64,000 nt of DNA, taken from the NCBI RefSeq assembly GCF_964340395.1, contig NC_135555.1, positions 14,045,746-14,109,745 of the forward strand. The letters are read 5' to 3'. How positions within the stretch are numbered: position 1 is the first letter of the stretch; each line of letters opens with the position of its first letter. Made by a program: the position numbers and the translations under genes. This document shows, one piece after another, positions 13,213 through 28,900 of the stretch. Below the pieces are notes generated by a model that ran no database searches, had not been told where the DNA came from, and was given only the letters and a program-made list of their open reading frames with translations. This DNA comes from Glandiceps talaboti. Its lineage: Eukaryota; Hemichordata; Enteropneusta; Spengelidae.

Positions 13213-16200
13213 CTAATCTTGATGTTCCTTTCCCTTTGCCTGTGTTTCATCACCATCTTCATCATATGACATGCCGTATTCATTAACTCGCTTCTTGTCA
13301 ACAGGATATAACCTGAGAAGATACGAAAAAGCATTGACATCAATTATTCAAAGGGTGCAGATCTACAAGGTAAGCAACATTGTGAAGTACTCCAATACAC
13401 AAATCTCTGTATTCCATACAATTGACTGATTTGTGATTTTGTCACATTATGTGCTGTAATGGTGTCACAGCCGTTGTAACAATTAAAAATTCATCTGAAC
13501 TGACAGTTGGCAAAAATAAACTAGAAACTAAAAAAACTCTTCTGTATTGCATGACACAGCCAATTGTAAAATGTCAAGACTTTTCTGATCTGACGGAATC
13601 TGACGCAAAATTAAGAAATCTAAATTGATTTGATTCTGTAGGTTACCATAGCAACATGATGTCACATCTAAGATGAATATAACTCATTAAAATATCGATA
13701 GTATTGTTTTGATACTATTTCCTTGAATTTGTGATTTTAATGAAATATAAGTATTATTTATATTATGAGAGTGCCTGGTTTTGAGCACAATGGAGAAAAA
13801 GTACTAAAGATATCAACTAAAATTATCATCTGTTAAAACAATGACATAAAAATCAGTGCTTACCATCGTTGATACAAATACACTAAAAAGACAACATCGT
13901 CCCTGAAACATGCTAATCGATGAGCTGTTGGCATGGTGATGATGAATGCAAACACATCATCAATGAATGTGTTAAATGCCTGTAAGAATAATAAATTGAA
14001 AATGGAATATAGTGGCTTAGAAGAGGCATATTGTACACTGAGGTGGGGCATTATGGAAAATAAAACATAGTTAGAGATGATTGCACAAAGTCAATAAACG
14101 AACATCGTTCGTTTAGGACAAAGCCCCCTCCCCCTAATCTAACATTCGCAAGTGCAACATCACATGTTTATATATGATGTAAAACATGATGGAAAGTATA
14201 GCGGTCACATCACTACAAGCCATGCAATATAAAAACATGATGGTAAACATGAAGTTCCAACCTTATGAACCTGTTTACTGAGATGATGGTAAACATATCA
14301 AAATACTACCATAAATTCCGCACTGTATTCTCACATTCTATAGAAGTTAATTTTTATCACCTTAATTCAACATCTCATTAGTGAATACAGAAGATTTCAT
14401 CATTGAAGGTGTGAAAGTTGGTTAGAAGTGCGAAAATGAAGTTCCGCAATTGCACCGATGGCAGACCCCTTCCCACCATACCCGATTGAAGTTCGCTTGT
14501 TGAGTTTGTGTGAAATTGTGCAATCGTCCCTAAGGAGCTTCATGTATCATGCCCATACAATGTTACATCCTGCCAAAACAAAAGGAAGCTCCTTACACCT
14601 CATCCTCTATTTAAAAAAAAAAAATGTGAACTATACCTTGTACATAAATGCTCTCCATGGAAGATGGGCTACTGATTTCAACTGAAAAACAGAGTTTGAA
14701 AAAATGAAAATATATCATGTGAGTCATCAATGATGTTTACGATCTGTATAATGTCAGTCACTGATTCTATAGTGATTGCTGACAGTGCCGGGAATAGGAT
14801 ATAATAAGTTCAGAAAAAGTCACAAACTAGTACATATGAAATGGAATCATTGTGTACACTAAGACAAACTTACTTCATTAACTTCTATGAAAATATCTCT
14901 GATGTGCAATGCTAACAACTTCATAAAATTGATTTTATTAATTAAGCAATTATACATGAGAGGAACATCGTCTTTACCAGCAAAGTGTAATTCTTGCACT
15001 TTCTTATCAATCCTTATCAGCTCATTACCATAACTAAGTGTTTGCTTTTTGTAATTACATCTGATAAGCCTGAGTCGTCGCTGGTACAGGTACTAGGTCA
15101 AGACTGAAATGCTGTCGACCGAATGTGTGCAAGTACTAGTGAGTGTGTTACTCCGCCACGAGCCACAACTGGCTTGGGTGAAAGGTCACGATTTGGCTTG
15201 GGTGAAAGGTCATGATCCGATCGCGATCATAACATTAGGATACATCATGCACCGTACATTGACGATGTTATATGTGGTATATGGACATCAGATATGGGAA
15301 TTTGCTATTTAAGTATCTCTGTGCTTAACTTTTCAAAAAATTATTTAACTAACTATGGAACGAGAAAAACTGTAGTTCTGAGTACAAGGTTACTTTCAAG
15401 GAGCGAATCGTTTGATTCAAGGGACGTTATCAGCTGTTACAACTTTTATAATCCTATTACAGTTGTCATTGCAAACAGATTTAGAGATTGTCAACAACTT
15501 GCCGACTTGCCTATTGATGGACTCGGGTTATCCGTAGTTTGGTTTTACCGAGGCGTTTCCGACATGACAATTTTCATTAACATTCACAATCATGAAAAAC
15601 AAAATTTGCTCAACTTATCTGCAAATGAATATATCAGGTTTAATTTTTTTTTTGTTCAGTGATTTTTTTTTTAATTAATTTTTTTTAAATTTTTTTATTT
15701 ATTTATTTATTTATTTATTTTTTTTTTTTTTTTGGGGGGGGGGGTGGCGGGGGATACCAAACAACACTTATTTCTGGAAGGACCAAGTCTACAAATATAT
15801 TAGTACAATCTACATTTCTTAATTTGTGAAACCTCAAAAAAAACTTAAACATAACGGCCCTGACATAAGTTAGTGGAAGCATATATTGTATTAATTCTTA
15901 CCTTGTAATTGACAAAGAGTTGTGGAAGCATGAATAGAAAACCAAATGCATAAACACCTACAGACAAACAAACACTTTGTATCAATGCATCAAACCAAAT
16001 GAGGTATATTAATGAACCTTCCTATTCACAAGGTCAAATATGACTAGGGAAAGCGAATCCCACATTGTTGCTAAAGTGATTTGACTGTAAGTAGTATATT
16101 TGCCTTCATAAACATGAACCTAGCATCTGAGAACATCCTCATATTTTCATACTCAGTGTTCACATGATCATATTACATATTTAAAGCAAAAAAAAAGTTA

Positions 16201-19200
16201 TTTAAGTGACACAAGCTGAAACCTTTTACTCAAGTGAAAATACATTCCCAAAACCCACATTAAACAATTATAGTATAACATTAAATGTCAATGCATGCCT
16301 TCTGTGACATCACATATGTCTTCTTGCATTGTTGGAATAGTTAATTGCATAGTATGATATAGAGTAAATTATGTCATTTCAGTTTATAGTTTATAAGTTA
16401 TATCTTAATACGAAGTATGCGTAGTCAATTTTAAGTGATGGTTAAGTATGCTTCAGTAAGTAGAAAACTGCATGTACATTTTAAATGTGTTGCAAACATT
16501 ACATAAAAGCCCATGCCTCTTTAATGTTATTCTTTTTTAAATCGTAAATTCACTATTATCTACTTCTCCTTTCAACATGTTGTATGTCAAATAAATTCTT
16601 CATGCTAAGAAAAGAATTTAATCACTACGTAAGTAACGACATAATTTGTTCTCATAATCTGTTACATATTCATATTTGTAAAATTAGATATGGCGTGAAG
16701 AGTGTGTGCATAAAGTAATGCTTTGACATGATTTGCTCACACAATGGAGGTATACATAATTGGCACATACAATTTACTTATATAATTTCAAATGCTTACA
16801 CAATTTCCTTGTATAATTCTAAATGCTTACACAATTTCCTTGTATAATTCTAAATGCTTACACAATTTCCTTGTATAATTTCAAAAGCTTACCTTTGCTT
16901 ACACAATATCCTGCTTTCTGTTGTATGATTTGCTTTTGTAATTTGCTCTATGTATATAATTTGTTGTGTATATAATTAGTTGTGTATGTAATTTGCTGCA
17001 TACCTGACTTTGTTGTATTTATAATTTGCCCTATGTATATAATTTGCTGTATACATAATTTTGTTGTATTTATAATTTGCCCTATGTATATAATTTGCTG
17101 TATACATAATTTTGTTGTATATATAATTTGCCCTATGTATATAATTTGCTGTATACATAATTTTGTTGTATTTATAATTTGCCCTATGTATATAATTTGC
17201 TGTATACATAATTTTGTTGTATTTATAATTTGCCCTATGTATATAATTTGCTGTATACATAATTTTGTTGTATTTATAATTTGCCCTATGTATATAATTT
17301 GCTGTATACATAATTTTGTTGTATTTATAATTTGCCCTATGTATATAATTTGCTGTATACATGATTTTGTTGTATTTATAATTTGCCCTATGTATATAAT
17401 TTGCTGTATACATGATTTTGTTGTAGTTATAATTTGCCCTATGTATATAATTTGTTGTATTTATAATTTACTCTATATCTAAATTGTCATATACATGGTA
17501 TTTACGTATATTTAAGTTTCTGTATACATAATTTCCTATGTACATAATTTTTGTATATGTGATAACAGATTGGTAATTTGCTGCATATATCATTTTCATG
17601 TATACATATTTTGCATCCATCTTTGTAAGATTTTAATTTCTTTCTGTGACAGACTGTAAAATACAGAAAATATGTCTATCATTCCATCATTGCCATTAAC
17701 ATTGCATCTCCTTTCTAAACTGTAACTCTTGGCCTTCTATTGTAGGCATAGACCTACAAACCTGTTAGGGTTTAAAAACTAATCAAGAAAATACTCCAGT
17801 TTTAGACTACCTAGTTTTGAATCAAGCCATAAGATTAAGTGAATAACTCCAACTCCAAAAGGAAGATGAACTTACCATTGACGAGACTGTTTATAACCCA
17901 GGAATACCAACTACAACAGAAATATACATTTGTATAATAATGTCATCAAATATCAATACACGTGTTTACAAAAAATGAATTCAATTTTCCTTTGTTGTTT
18001 ATTTCATTTGCATGCTGTAACAATGTGACTCCAGAAATTGTAGAAAAGATTCTGTTCAAACTATCGGTATTTGACTTTTATCAAATGGAGTGATTAATTT
18101 ACTTTTTTTCTATTTGGCTTTCACTTCACCCGATTTCAAAGATTGCTGTTTGTCTAGTGGTACAGGCTCACGATATTCATCCTGTCAGAGAGTTGTGCTT
18201 ATTTGGGGTATTAAAACCATTTGCAGCTGTCATTACACCAAGCACGAACCAAGTTGAACAAAAAATATGGAATATATACTCTGTCACTCTACGTTATGAC
18301 AATGCATGTCTATGTCACAACAATGCATGTCTACATCACTGGTTCTGCTGTGGTCAAAATATGAGTCAAAACATTCAGAATTGCCATTACTTTCACGATT
18401 TTTCTTTGATATTACTGGCACTGGTATAATTATGTTATTCTCAATAATTTTCTTCATTCAACCAGAAAATACTTGTGACCCAAAGCAAGGATTTTGTCAC
18501 ACAAAGGCCCCTTAGGTCACTTGTATTTTCCTTGGCTGAACGAAGAAAAATTGAGGAATAACATCTAATTGTCATGGAATTAAGTGCTGAAGCGGCTGTA
18601 ATAATACAAAGATGTCTTCCTGAGAAGTCATATTTCTATAGTTTAAATTCACCATCTGTCACAGAATCAGTAGTCATTCACCTTTGTCATGATTTTTCTC
18701 AACTCTTATCAAAATGTCACTAATTAGTGAATTGTTCTGTGCATCCTGTTGACTTGTACCATCTGAAGGATTATATGATTACAATGACTTACCTACTTGA
18801 TAACAACTGTAGCGAGACTCCAACATTATCTAGGACTTTACTGTAGTTCTCAAAAACAAATTTATGAACATTCATGACTAAATTCTTACCTCTTATGAGA
18901 TGCATAGACAAGTGAGTAAACAGCACCCCCTAAGCATAGGGGATACAGAACATAGGAGAGATACTGCATGGCTGTAGAATCATATTTTTCTGTTTCTTTC
19001 TCAGAGTCACTGACAGTTCCCAACTCAATTGTAGGTCTCCAACCACTCCATACAAAATGTACTTTAAATGCCTTTGTTACCTTCCATATCTGGAGAAACA
19101 TATACGAAATATCCACATAATTAGTATTTTATAGTGTGTATGAAAAATTGATAGTTTGATTACAAACTGAACTTATTTTTGTGAACACTATTATGAATGA

Positions 19201-20431
19201 TAATTTTATGTGATTGCGAACGTGTGAAAGTTGTGATTATAAATTCAAAACACAGAAATAGCTGTATAAGTAAGCATTACTCAGCTTGCTACATTTTTTC
19301 ATTCTCGCAAACCAGAGCTGCGACACTGCGAAACAAGACAGTGCTGTAAAAGAGGCTGAGGTTTACGATGACGTATTTTTTAGGTATCTGAATATTAAAT
19401 TGATCTTGTACTATTAGGAAAAATGGAACATATAACCAACCATCATTTATCTGGACTGCTTATGTGTTGAATCATTTTTATTGTGGGATTGCTTATCCAA
19501 ACAATTGATTACCTGAAGAATTTTTATAGATAAATAGTGTTTGACTGTATTTCAAACTTTAATAATGAAGATAAAGGAAGATAAAAGAAAAAAGTATATT
19601 TGTACATAAAAGACATTCTTTTGTTCTGATCTGATCATACAGGTGTCATTTATATATTTAAAAACTTGGTCAGATGCCAAAAGAATAGACCTTTCCAAAA
19701 TTTGCAATGGTGGCACTTTACTTCCTGTCTATGTGTACCTTGGGGGTATACATGGTATAGGGTACTTGGTTAATCATAGAGCACTGCTGCTTTCCTCGAT
19801 GTCTAAACAATACAAAATAGACATCCCTGATTTACACTTCTACAGAATACAAAGAACAAAGCTCTAAGGAAACGGTACTTTGAGGTGATGATACCCCCAA
19901 TTTGAGCGAGGGCGCTGTCTTCTCAATTTCCTGTTTGCAGTCTGCAATGGCCTATTGTGTTGGCTGAGCCATACAGATTTAAAAATGGCAACCTTAAAGT
20001 CATTAGCAGTACAAAGGATTATACTATGACTAACCTCAATCAAGGTAGCTATACCAGCAGGTACAAGAACCAACATACTGGTTTGTTCATCCAGTAGATA
20101 CAGAAATATAATAGAATGACTTACAGACCTCCATACCACTAGTGGATCGAAAGAAGACACAGAATTAGATAGTGGTGACTTTACTTATTTCCTGGGACTA
20201 TTATCTATAAATTGTACACAATATTACACAAGTACTAAGTAGGTACACCTGATCTACAGTGCATTCAACTTTCTGTGTAAAGACAATTTTACATTTGGCA
20301 ACAACCCTTTGAAAGTTCACTGGTCATACATACATACATACGTACGTACGTACGTACGTACGTACGTACGTACATGCATGCATGCATGCATGCATGCATG
20401 CATGCATACGTACGTACGTACGTACGTACGT

Positions 20432-20470
<39 letters not shown>

Positions 20471-22874
20471 CATACATACATACATACGTACGTACGTACG
20501 TATGTACATACTTACATACGTACATACGTATGTAAGTATGTACCTACGTAGGTACCATCACATTGAATTTGGCTTTTTTTTTGCATGACGTCAGGGTTTT
20601 AATACCATAGTGACAATCTCCAGTCTCTTTTCTATATACACAATGGCGACAAAACACATACACTGGGCATATGGTAATCACAGGTCTTAGCAATAAGCTA
20701 TTTGATGATAAGATTGCATTTCCATTCAATAACAAAAAATCCTAAGACCTCTTCCCACTCACTTTTATTCACTCTGTTTACATAATCTTGTAAACATCAA
20801 AAAATTTAATGGATTGGATTTTGTTAATTATAATTTTTTCACAAGGACTGAAAATTTTTATTGCCTTGAGGCAGACTATTTCAAAGGATCACACCCCATC
20901 ATATCCCTAACAAAAGTTTGACACTAGTAACACAAATCATGAAAACACTACTTTGACTTTTGCAATGTGCCATTTGACATGAGAAACAATAATATATCTT
21001 CTCACCTACTCTGGTTGATAGTCCAATCATAGAATCTCTGCCTTTCCAAAATGAAATATCATTTTTAAAAGCTAAAATATCAAATAAAAGCTGAAAAATA
21101 TAAAATTGGTTCATGTTAGTAATTTACATACACCTCGTACAGAATGCAAAGATATGTCAGTAGTAAATTCCTTACAAAAAGGTCTTGAATCTTCAACTAT
21201 TAAAGATATTTGAAATGACTGTATATATATGCCATGTAAGATAGTAAAAAATTTTGGTTTTGGGGTTTTTTTTTGGTTTTTAAAAAATATTTTTGTGCTG
21301 GGAATTTCTCCCAGCGAGTTTTTGTTATTCAGACAAATACAAACAAACACACACAAATACTACAGAGATCCATTCAGGTTTGGTACTATGTGACAAGGCT
21401 ATGCTGCATACTCTATATCACGTTGCTGTGGAACTGTCAAGGCTTTCCCAATCAGTCCACAGACTATCCCAGAGTCACCCATGCCCAGCAAACATAACAC
21501 CTGCGGGCTGTGTGTGAGTAATTATCCCCGACTTTTCGAGTCATTACTCCAGGAATCACCCCAAATTCACTCTCATCTTGTGAGTGAGACACAGCTGAGT
21601 GATACAGCCTACCCATCGAGTCTGTAGAACACTCACCCCGGGTTTGGGTTGGTCACAGAAAAATCCTGTTTCCAATGGGGTTCGAACCTGTGACCTCTCG
21701 ACTGCTAATCCTGTGCGCTAACCACTACGCTACAGGGAACCGGTGCATAAAACAGTAAAGTTAATAAATGATTTATAGAGAACCGTCTTGCCATTAGAAA
21801 GACAAAAGATTACATAGGTTGACCACTAGGAGTGCTGTTCAGAAGTACCCATGTGAGTTGGGTATCAATGTAAACTCCCTTGAAGAGTCATCATTTCCTA
21901 GAGTTTCATGGCCAAAGTCATTGGTATCCTCAGTCCCTCTGAATAATTGTTTCTTTCATTAAAGATGAAGAAATTTCATTGGAGGTGCCTTTGTTGACTG
22001 TTTGATGTCCTGCTTAGTGTCCATGCATGTGTGTATGCATGTATGCATGCATGTATGTATGTATGTATGTATGTATGTATGTATGTATGTATGTATGTGT
22101 GTGTGTGTGTGTGTGTCTGTGTGTATGTGTATATACTTACATGAAATGCAGACACAAAGAAAGTTAGGGCTAGGAGATAAAAACTTGTATCAATGAAAAT
22201 CCCCTTGACATCATCAGTATCTTTTTCACTAAAACCTAGATACAGAGAAATGTGAATTAGTAGTGTATTATGCTCTACATGACATTGGAAGTCTCACTTC
22301 ATGGTAGAATTATACTTAGTCTCCTTACTGTAATGTTCTCATACACACACTCTGAACTAATGATCATGCATTGTACCATGGTCAATACACAATTCCGGTT
22401 ATGAAAAAGACAAAAGATTGTATAGCTTGGACACTAGGAGTGCTATTCAGACACATAGGAGTGAGGGTCAGAATAATCTAGTACCACAAGCCTTCTTTGA
22501 AAAAAACATGATTTTCCCAATATTTCAAGGCTTAAATCAATGACATTCTTAGTCAATCTGAATTTGCTTAAATTTATGTCATATTTTCAAGAACTAAAAA
22601 GGTTTTTCTATATGGTACGGTACATTGCATTAGGATGCGATGTGACGCAGTGCGATGCAATACTATACCATACATTATGATAGGATACAAACAATACCAT
22701 ACATACATACATACATACATACATACATACATACATACATACATACATACATACATACAATTACATACATACATACATGTACATACATACATACATACAT
22801 ACATACATACATACATACATACATACATACAGATAGACAGACATACATACATACAATGTACATACATACATACA

Positions 22875-22908
<34 letters not shown>

Positions 22909-22927
22909 CATACATACATACACACAC

Positions 22928-22982
<55 letters not shown>

Positions 22983-25900
22983 TATCAGAAACCCTTTCCA
23001 CAAATATTCAACACATTTTGTCAGTCTCAAGTATACTCTATAATATAACCATTTTGTATTCAATGTTGATACAATCTGATACATATTTGTTGAATGATAC
23101 ATATTAACACTGAACTCATGAGGGATGGCCTTCACTGGACTTCTTGGGAGATTAGTATTTTATACTCAGAGAACTATCCAGTATAAATAAAGATTAGTAT
23201 TATATTTTCCTACCTAGGCCTTGTAATGCCCTCAAGGATTCTTGCATTGTGGAGAGAAGACGTAACTTCCCAATAGACATGGGTTTGTACTCGACATGTA
23301 ATGGAATTTCTGTTGTATTACTGGTGATTTCCTGTACAAGAAAACATCACAGCTATTAGAACTGTGTCATGACTCCTGTGTTAAAGGATAGGAGCTATGT
23401 CTGCCTTAATTGTTCTGGGTCATTGTACTAACACATCTAGGAAACCTCTATAATGACATCAGCTGTGTTAACAATTTTAATGACATCAAAGGCGTGTATC
23501 AACATAAGGAAAGGTCACACAAGCTCATTTAGGACAAACCCCCTCCCCCGAAACGAATGTTCACAAGTGCGACATCGACATGTTTATACATGATGTTTAT
23601 ACATGATAAAATTGTAGCGGTCACACCACTATGATCGATACCGTGCGATGTAAAAACATGATGGTAAACACGTTAAAATACTACTGGAAACTCAGCACTG
23701 TATCTGTCATTAGAATTAAATATTAATCAACTTATCAACATCTCAGTCGTAAAATACATACAGAACTTGTTATCATTGAAGGCGTGAAAGTTAGAAATGT
23801 TGAAACAAAGTTCAGCAATCGCATTGATGCCAGAACCCCCCCCCCCCCATGAATGAAGTTTGTTTATTGAGTTTGTGTGACATTGTGTGATCGATCCTAA
23901 CATACATTATGTTAGAATATTTTCATTGAGGTTTTAAGTTAATATCTTGACCTGAGCATAAAAGCTTACAAACTTTTGCCACTAAGGCTACCTTAGCAAT
24001 AAGTGAATAACAGTCTACAAGCTAAAGTACACTGGAAATGAAAGTGTCAAATTTGTAACTCAACAACTCACCTTCAGGTCTTTTAGTCTGTAGCTGATTT
24101 CATCAATGTACAACAACGGTAGGTAGTCACCTCCTGGTGTTGTTCTGAAAGTAAAGATTATAAGTTTACATAGACAAAGATGTGACTTTTCTGGAATGAC
24201 ACAATGTGCTAGCCAAATTATAATAAGATATACAGGATTTATCTCCTAGATCACAACAATGCACATCAATGTCATTGGATTCTTTGGTGTTTGAAATCTG
24301 AGTCTAAATGTTTGGAATACAGGTGCAGGTATAAGTATTCTCCCATATTTTACTTCATTCAGCTTGAAATCAGGGTTTGACACTATTTGTCTTCGCACTG
24401 CAGGAACAAGGCCCTTACATTATTTGTATTTTCCTAAGGTGTACGTAGAGAAATATTTCAGAATAAAATCGAATGAAATGTAGACATGGACTAAAAAAAA
24501 CCTTCTTTAGGTTACAATTACTGTTCATTGATTGGGACTGCACTACCTACTATTTAATTTCTCATCAAAAACTATAAAAGATACTTGGCTTTTGATTTTG
24601 TAATATTACAGATTAATATACTAGTCTGGTTTTAAGAAAAACAAAAGAATGTACATATTGGCCACTAGGGGTGCTTTTTCAGAACTAGCTTTTGGATGTC
24701 AATAAGGGCCCTGCATGGCTGCAATAGTTGAGTAGCTGCCACTGAAAAATTATCATATCCAATGTTTTGTGCCCAGCCATCAAAGATATTGTAAGCCAGT
24801 CCAAAAAGTTATGCTTAGTTTGTTTTCAACTGTTTCACATACAGTAAAACTCCAATTATCCGAACTCCGATTATCCGAATTGTTCGGTCATCCGAACCGC
24901 TGTCATGTCTCCCAAAATGTTCTATTGTTCCTTCGACCAACGACGCAAACACGGGCGATTCTGTGATCACTGTAACTAAGCATTGCCTGCTCTCTTTTGT
25001 CTTTCGTCGGCTTATCTTCTGTGTTTCCTTTATAGTGCAGGGGCATATGGGTTTTCGTGTGAAATGCATGTTAATGTTATGAAACATATATGGTTACGTT
25101 CATTATAGGACCACATATAAAAAAATACATGTTGGCAATTTTTAACTTCAAAATTAGTCTGAGGGGGCTAAAATAAAATTTGGCCCCAAGACCCTATTCT
25201 TAACCATTGGTTAGGCATTGAAAACCCATGAATCTGTGATTATAGTCAACTTCCATTGATATGGCCTTAGCAACAGCCAACAATGCCAGTATATTTTGTA
25301 AAGATAACAACATTTTTGGTTAGTCAGGCAAAAAAAAATATCAAAACATGTATGCAAATATGCCTACCAACAAGACCATGTCCACAGCAACAGTCAGAAC
25401 ATTACGTATATTGTAAAGATAACAGTAATTGGTAGGTATATGTAAGGGCAGCCTTAATTCTGTTTCTCATGACCCAAACGACCCTAAATGTCTTCAATTA
25501 GATGAAAAAAAATTAAATTGACGCCCTCTATGCCATGGTTAGGAAACCCATGAGTGCATATCTGAATGAAAATTATTTGTTTATCGCTGAAATTTGGGCA
25601 AATTCAATAAAACAAACAATTCAAATGTTCCTTCTGACTTTACTTGCCATTTCTACGTCATGCAGAATATTAAAATATGATTATGAATTGAAAGTATCAC
25701 CAACAGGTACTCATAAACTTACTATCTTTAAAAAACATTATTTTTAATTTTTAACAGACTTGCAGACCAATCATTTTAAAGATTTTACAATGGCAAACAT
25801 AGAATTAAGGGCCATATGTGGATAAACATACAAAAATTGGACAGTGTTACATATGCCTGGCCCTAGCAACAAGGCCACACCCATAGCAACTTCCAAATGA

Positions 25901-28900
25901 GAATATATATTGCAAAGATGGTTAGGCAAGTGGATAAACTATGTATAGGTGTTCATTAGCAGAATGTTTATCCAGTTACCTATCCAACCATATTGTTATC
26001 CTTTGCAATATTAATGAGTTATTTACATAATTAATGGTTTTGCAGTAATTAGGTTATATCTTAAGAATGCAAACTTTAAATAAAATGTAATTTAGTACAT
26101 ACATTAATGATAACAAGGTGCATGTGTCATCAAGTTTGATAATACCGTATAGCTTGTAATTGTAATGAGTTATTAGTGATAATTAGTGATTTTCAGTACT
26201 TAGGCTAGATCTTAAGAATGCACACTTAAGGATGCACTCATCCTCTGGTGTTATATGGATGTGTGAGCTGATTAAAAATAAGCACTTCTGATCGCAATAG
26301 ATATATTACTTAATCGATAAAATAGAGAAAATATCATTGTATACTAGTACATGTATATTTTTGCATGTCATACCTCTCAGTATCGAAACAATAAACGGTT
26401 CATGCATATATTCGGAACAGGTAGCCTGTGGGGGTCAGCTATGAAACGGTGATGCGAAGCCCAGGGTTAATCGTGAATCTCCACTAAAACTACACCGAGC
26501 TGTACGACATTAATACACGTACAATTACAGAAGTTTAACTAGCAAATTACATTTACCATCTTTGAAACAAGTGAATATATCCATCGCCCTTTTGTAATAA
26601 AACTTGGCGAATCTCATAAGGTGAACAGATTACACTAACCTAGATCGTGGTGGTGTCTGTGGATGGTAGGCTATTGCCTGAATGAGAATGAATGGGTACT
26701 CTTAGGTAGGTTTTATTTGAGTAGACGTCGTAACAAGGACAAAAATAGTTGACAAAACAACTACTTGAGTGGTAGACCTGATTAATATTTTTTTTCAAAA
26801 TTATTGCCTGATTTTACTGGCACGAAAGAAGAGATTCAGTTGAGGTTAACTATACGAAAAGTCAAATTTACCCACCTTTACCCAACCTTTACCCTACCTG
26901 TGACCCACCTAACTATCATCTCTGTCAAGGGGTAGTACGAGACAAAGTGATACTTTTGACTGTTCACAGCCCCAGGGGAGAGGTCACCGGAGGTGAATTA
27001 AGTCAAAAGTGTCACTTCGTCTCATATTCACCACATTTACACATCCTCTGCTAAAGATTTACCCAGTGGAAAGACATGGTCAAATATGACATTTCGTATA
27101 GTGAACTAAACTCTAGTGAAAGTTACAGTGGGTTGAAAATACAGCAAACTCAACTTTTACAGAAGAGGATATGAAAAATGAGTTCCAAAGCTACGTTTTA
27201 TTTATTGATGTAGTAACTAATGGATATGCAATATCATGTCTGGTACCGCAGAATTTTTCTTTCGACAAGGCGTGAAGGAACAGCAATCTAAAGTTTTGCC
27301 TTTATTGAAGGCATTCAGTTTACATCTGATATAAACATATTGTTGATCAATAGCATAGCATCAATTGAATTGTTACTATACAAAGTTATGTATTCGAGTG
27401 AATAGACCCAATTATTTTTATTCAAAACTACTCGCGCCATTATGTCGTATGCATTGTCTACGTTTCTACTAGTATAGCTATTTGGGTGGCGTTACATGTC
27501 AATTCAAAGGAACAACATGAATAGACGTGTTCTCCGCTGTTACATTTGATTACGTTATTTCATCGAAATTCTAAAATAAAACAAGATCAAAGACAATGTA
27601 GTATAAAATAAAGATGATAAATTCAGTATCTGAAGAATTTCTTTTATAATATTTCAAAGGAACAATATGAATATATGCATATTTAGTTTAGTTATTCAGC
27701 GTGAAGGCACTCTTACATTCGATTACGCAACGAACTTCCTCTTGGTCAGTCATGAATAAAGGTTGAAAGTAACAGCAGAGACAGATTCTAATGTACCACC
27801 CAACCACAACCCACCAGAAAATAGTATCTTAAATCGAATTTTATTGCATTGTTAGCTATCATTCCACGTGTTTTAGTACTCAAAGAAAATCTGACATTCA
27901 AATCCTCAACGTAAACGTCTCATACACAAATAACCTTCATTGCTGGGAATAAGTAGTCACATGCCAACTTGATGACTAAGCCTATCTCATTTTGACACCA
28001 TTGCAAAGTAGGAAATTAATAAGCACTCATGAAATGCCTTTAACAACGATTCATTTACTTTTTAATATGATATTTCTACAGAACGTAGAGGAAGAACTGC
28101 ATACAGAACAAATAACAAAAACGTTCTAAAGTAACTGTCATATTGACTTTTTCCATTGCTCTAGAAAGTATCTCAATTGGTCCAAAGTGGGGGTAAAACA
28201 TTCTGAATGTTTCTAAAGGTGTTTTACTGAGTGATGTTTCTTTTCTATCTAATATTTGCAAGAGGTCCAATTTATGTAACTTGTATGCTAATATTGAGAG
28301 GTAAAATTTCAAATTTTGTGTAGACCTAAACTTGGACTCTATATCCTGTGTAGAATGTACCTGTCCAGGATTCAATACTACATGTGTAGATACGTATTAA
28401 AACCAGATGCCAGATCTGAAAAGGAATATTTTTAATGTGTGTATGTACACTTGATAACAAGCCACACCAATACGCCGAAATTGGTCAAAATGACATATCA
28501 TTTGGCAAGGGTCGTTCTATGCAATAAATGAATGCCTTTATTTTTTTTACGATGCATGTACCCATGAATGTACATGGGGAAGGAAGCCATTGAGGCTTTT
28601 ATAGACCCCTTACTGTTCTGAGGTGTTATCAATACACACTATAAAATGATTAATTGATGTAGTCACAATAACCCTTTCTGGTAAACTGTTCCAAATGTCT
28701 ACGACATATTGACTGGAAAAACATTTACGTATATCCAATCTGGATTAAAAGAATTGCTAAGTAATTACAATGATTTAATTGGTGTAGTAATAACAATAAC
28801 CCTTTCTGGTAAACTGTACAGTTCCAAATGTTTACAACATGTCGACTGAAAAAATATTTTGGTATATCCAATCCGGATCTGTCTTTAAATCATTTCAATC

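Noticed and set aside
16976-17482. 145- and 166-codon frames with 17-residue repeats
   Set aside because: Product of a 51-bp minisatellite within an intron; no start context or composition suggesting a real protein.
21665-21745. Possible functional tRNA gene
   Set aside because: A and B box-like sequences are present, but a paired acceptor stem is not, and the sequence continues into a SINE body.
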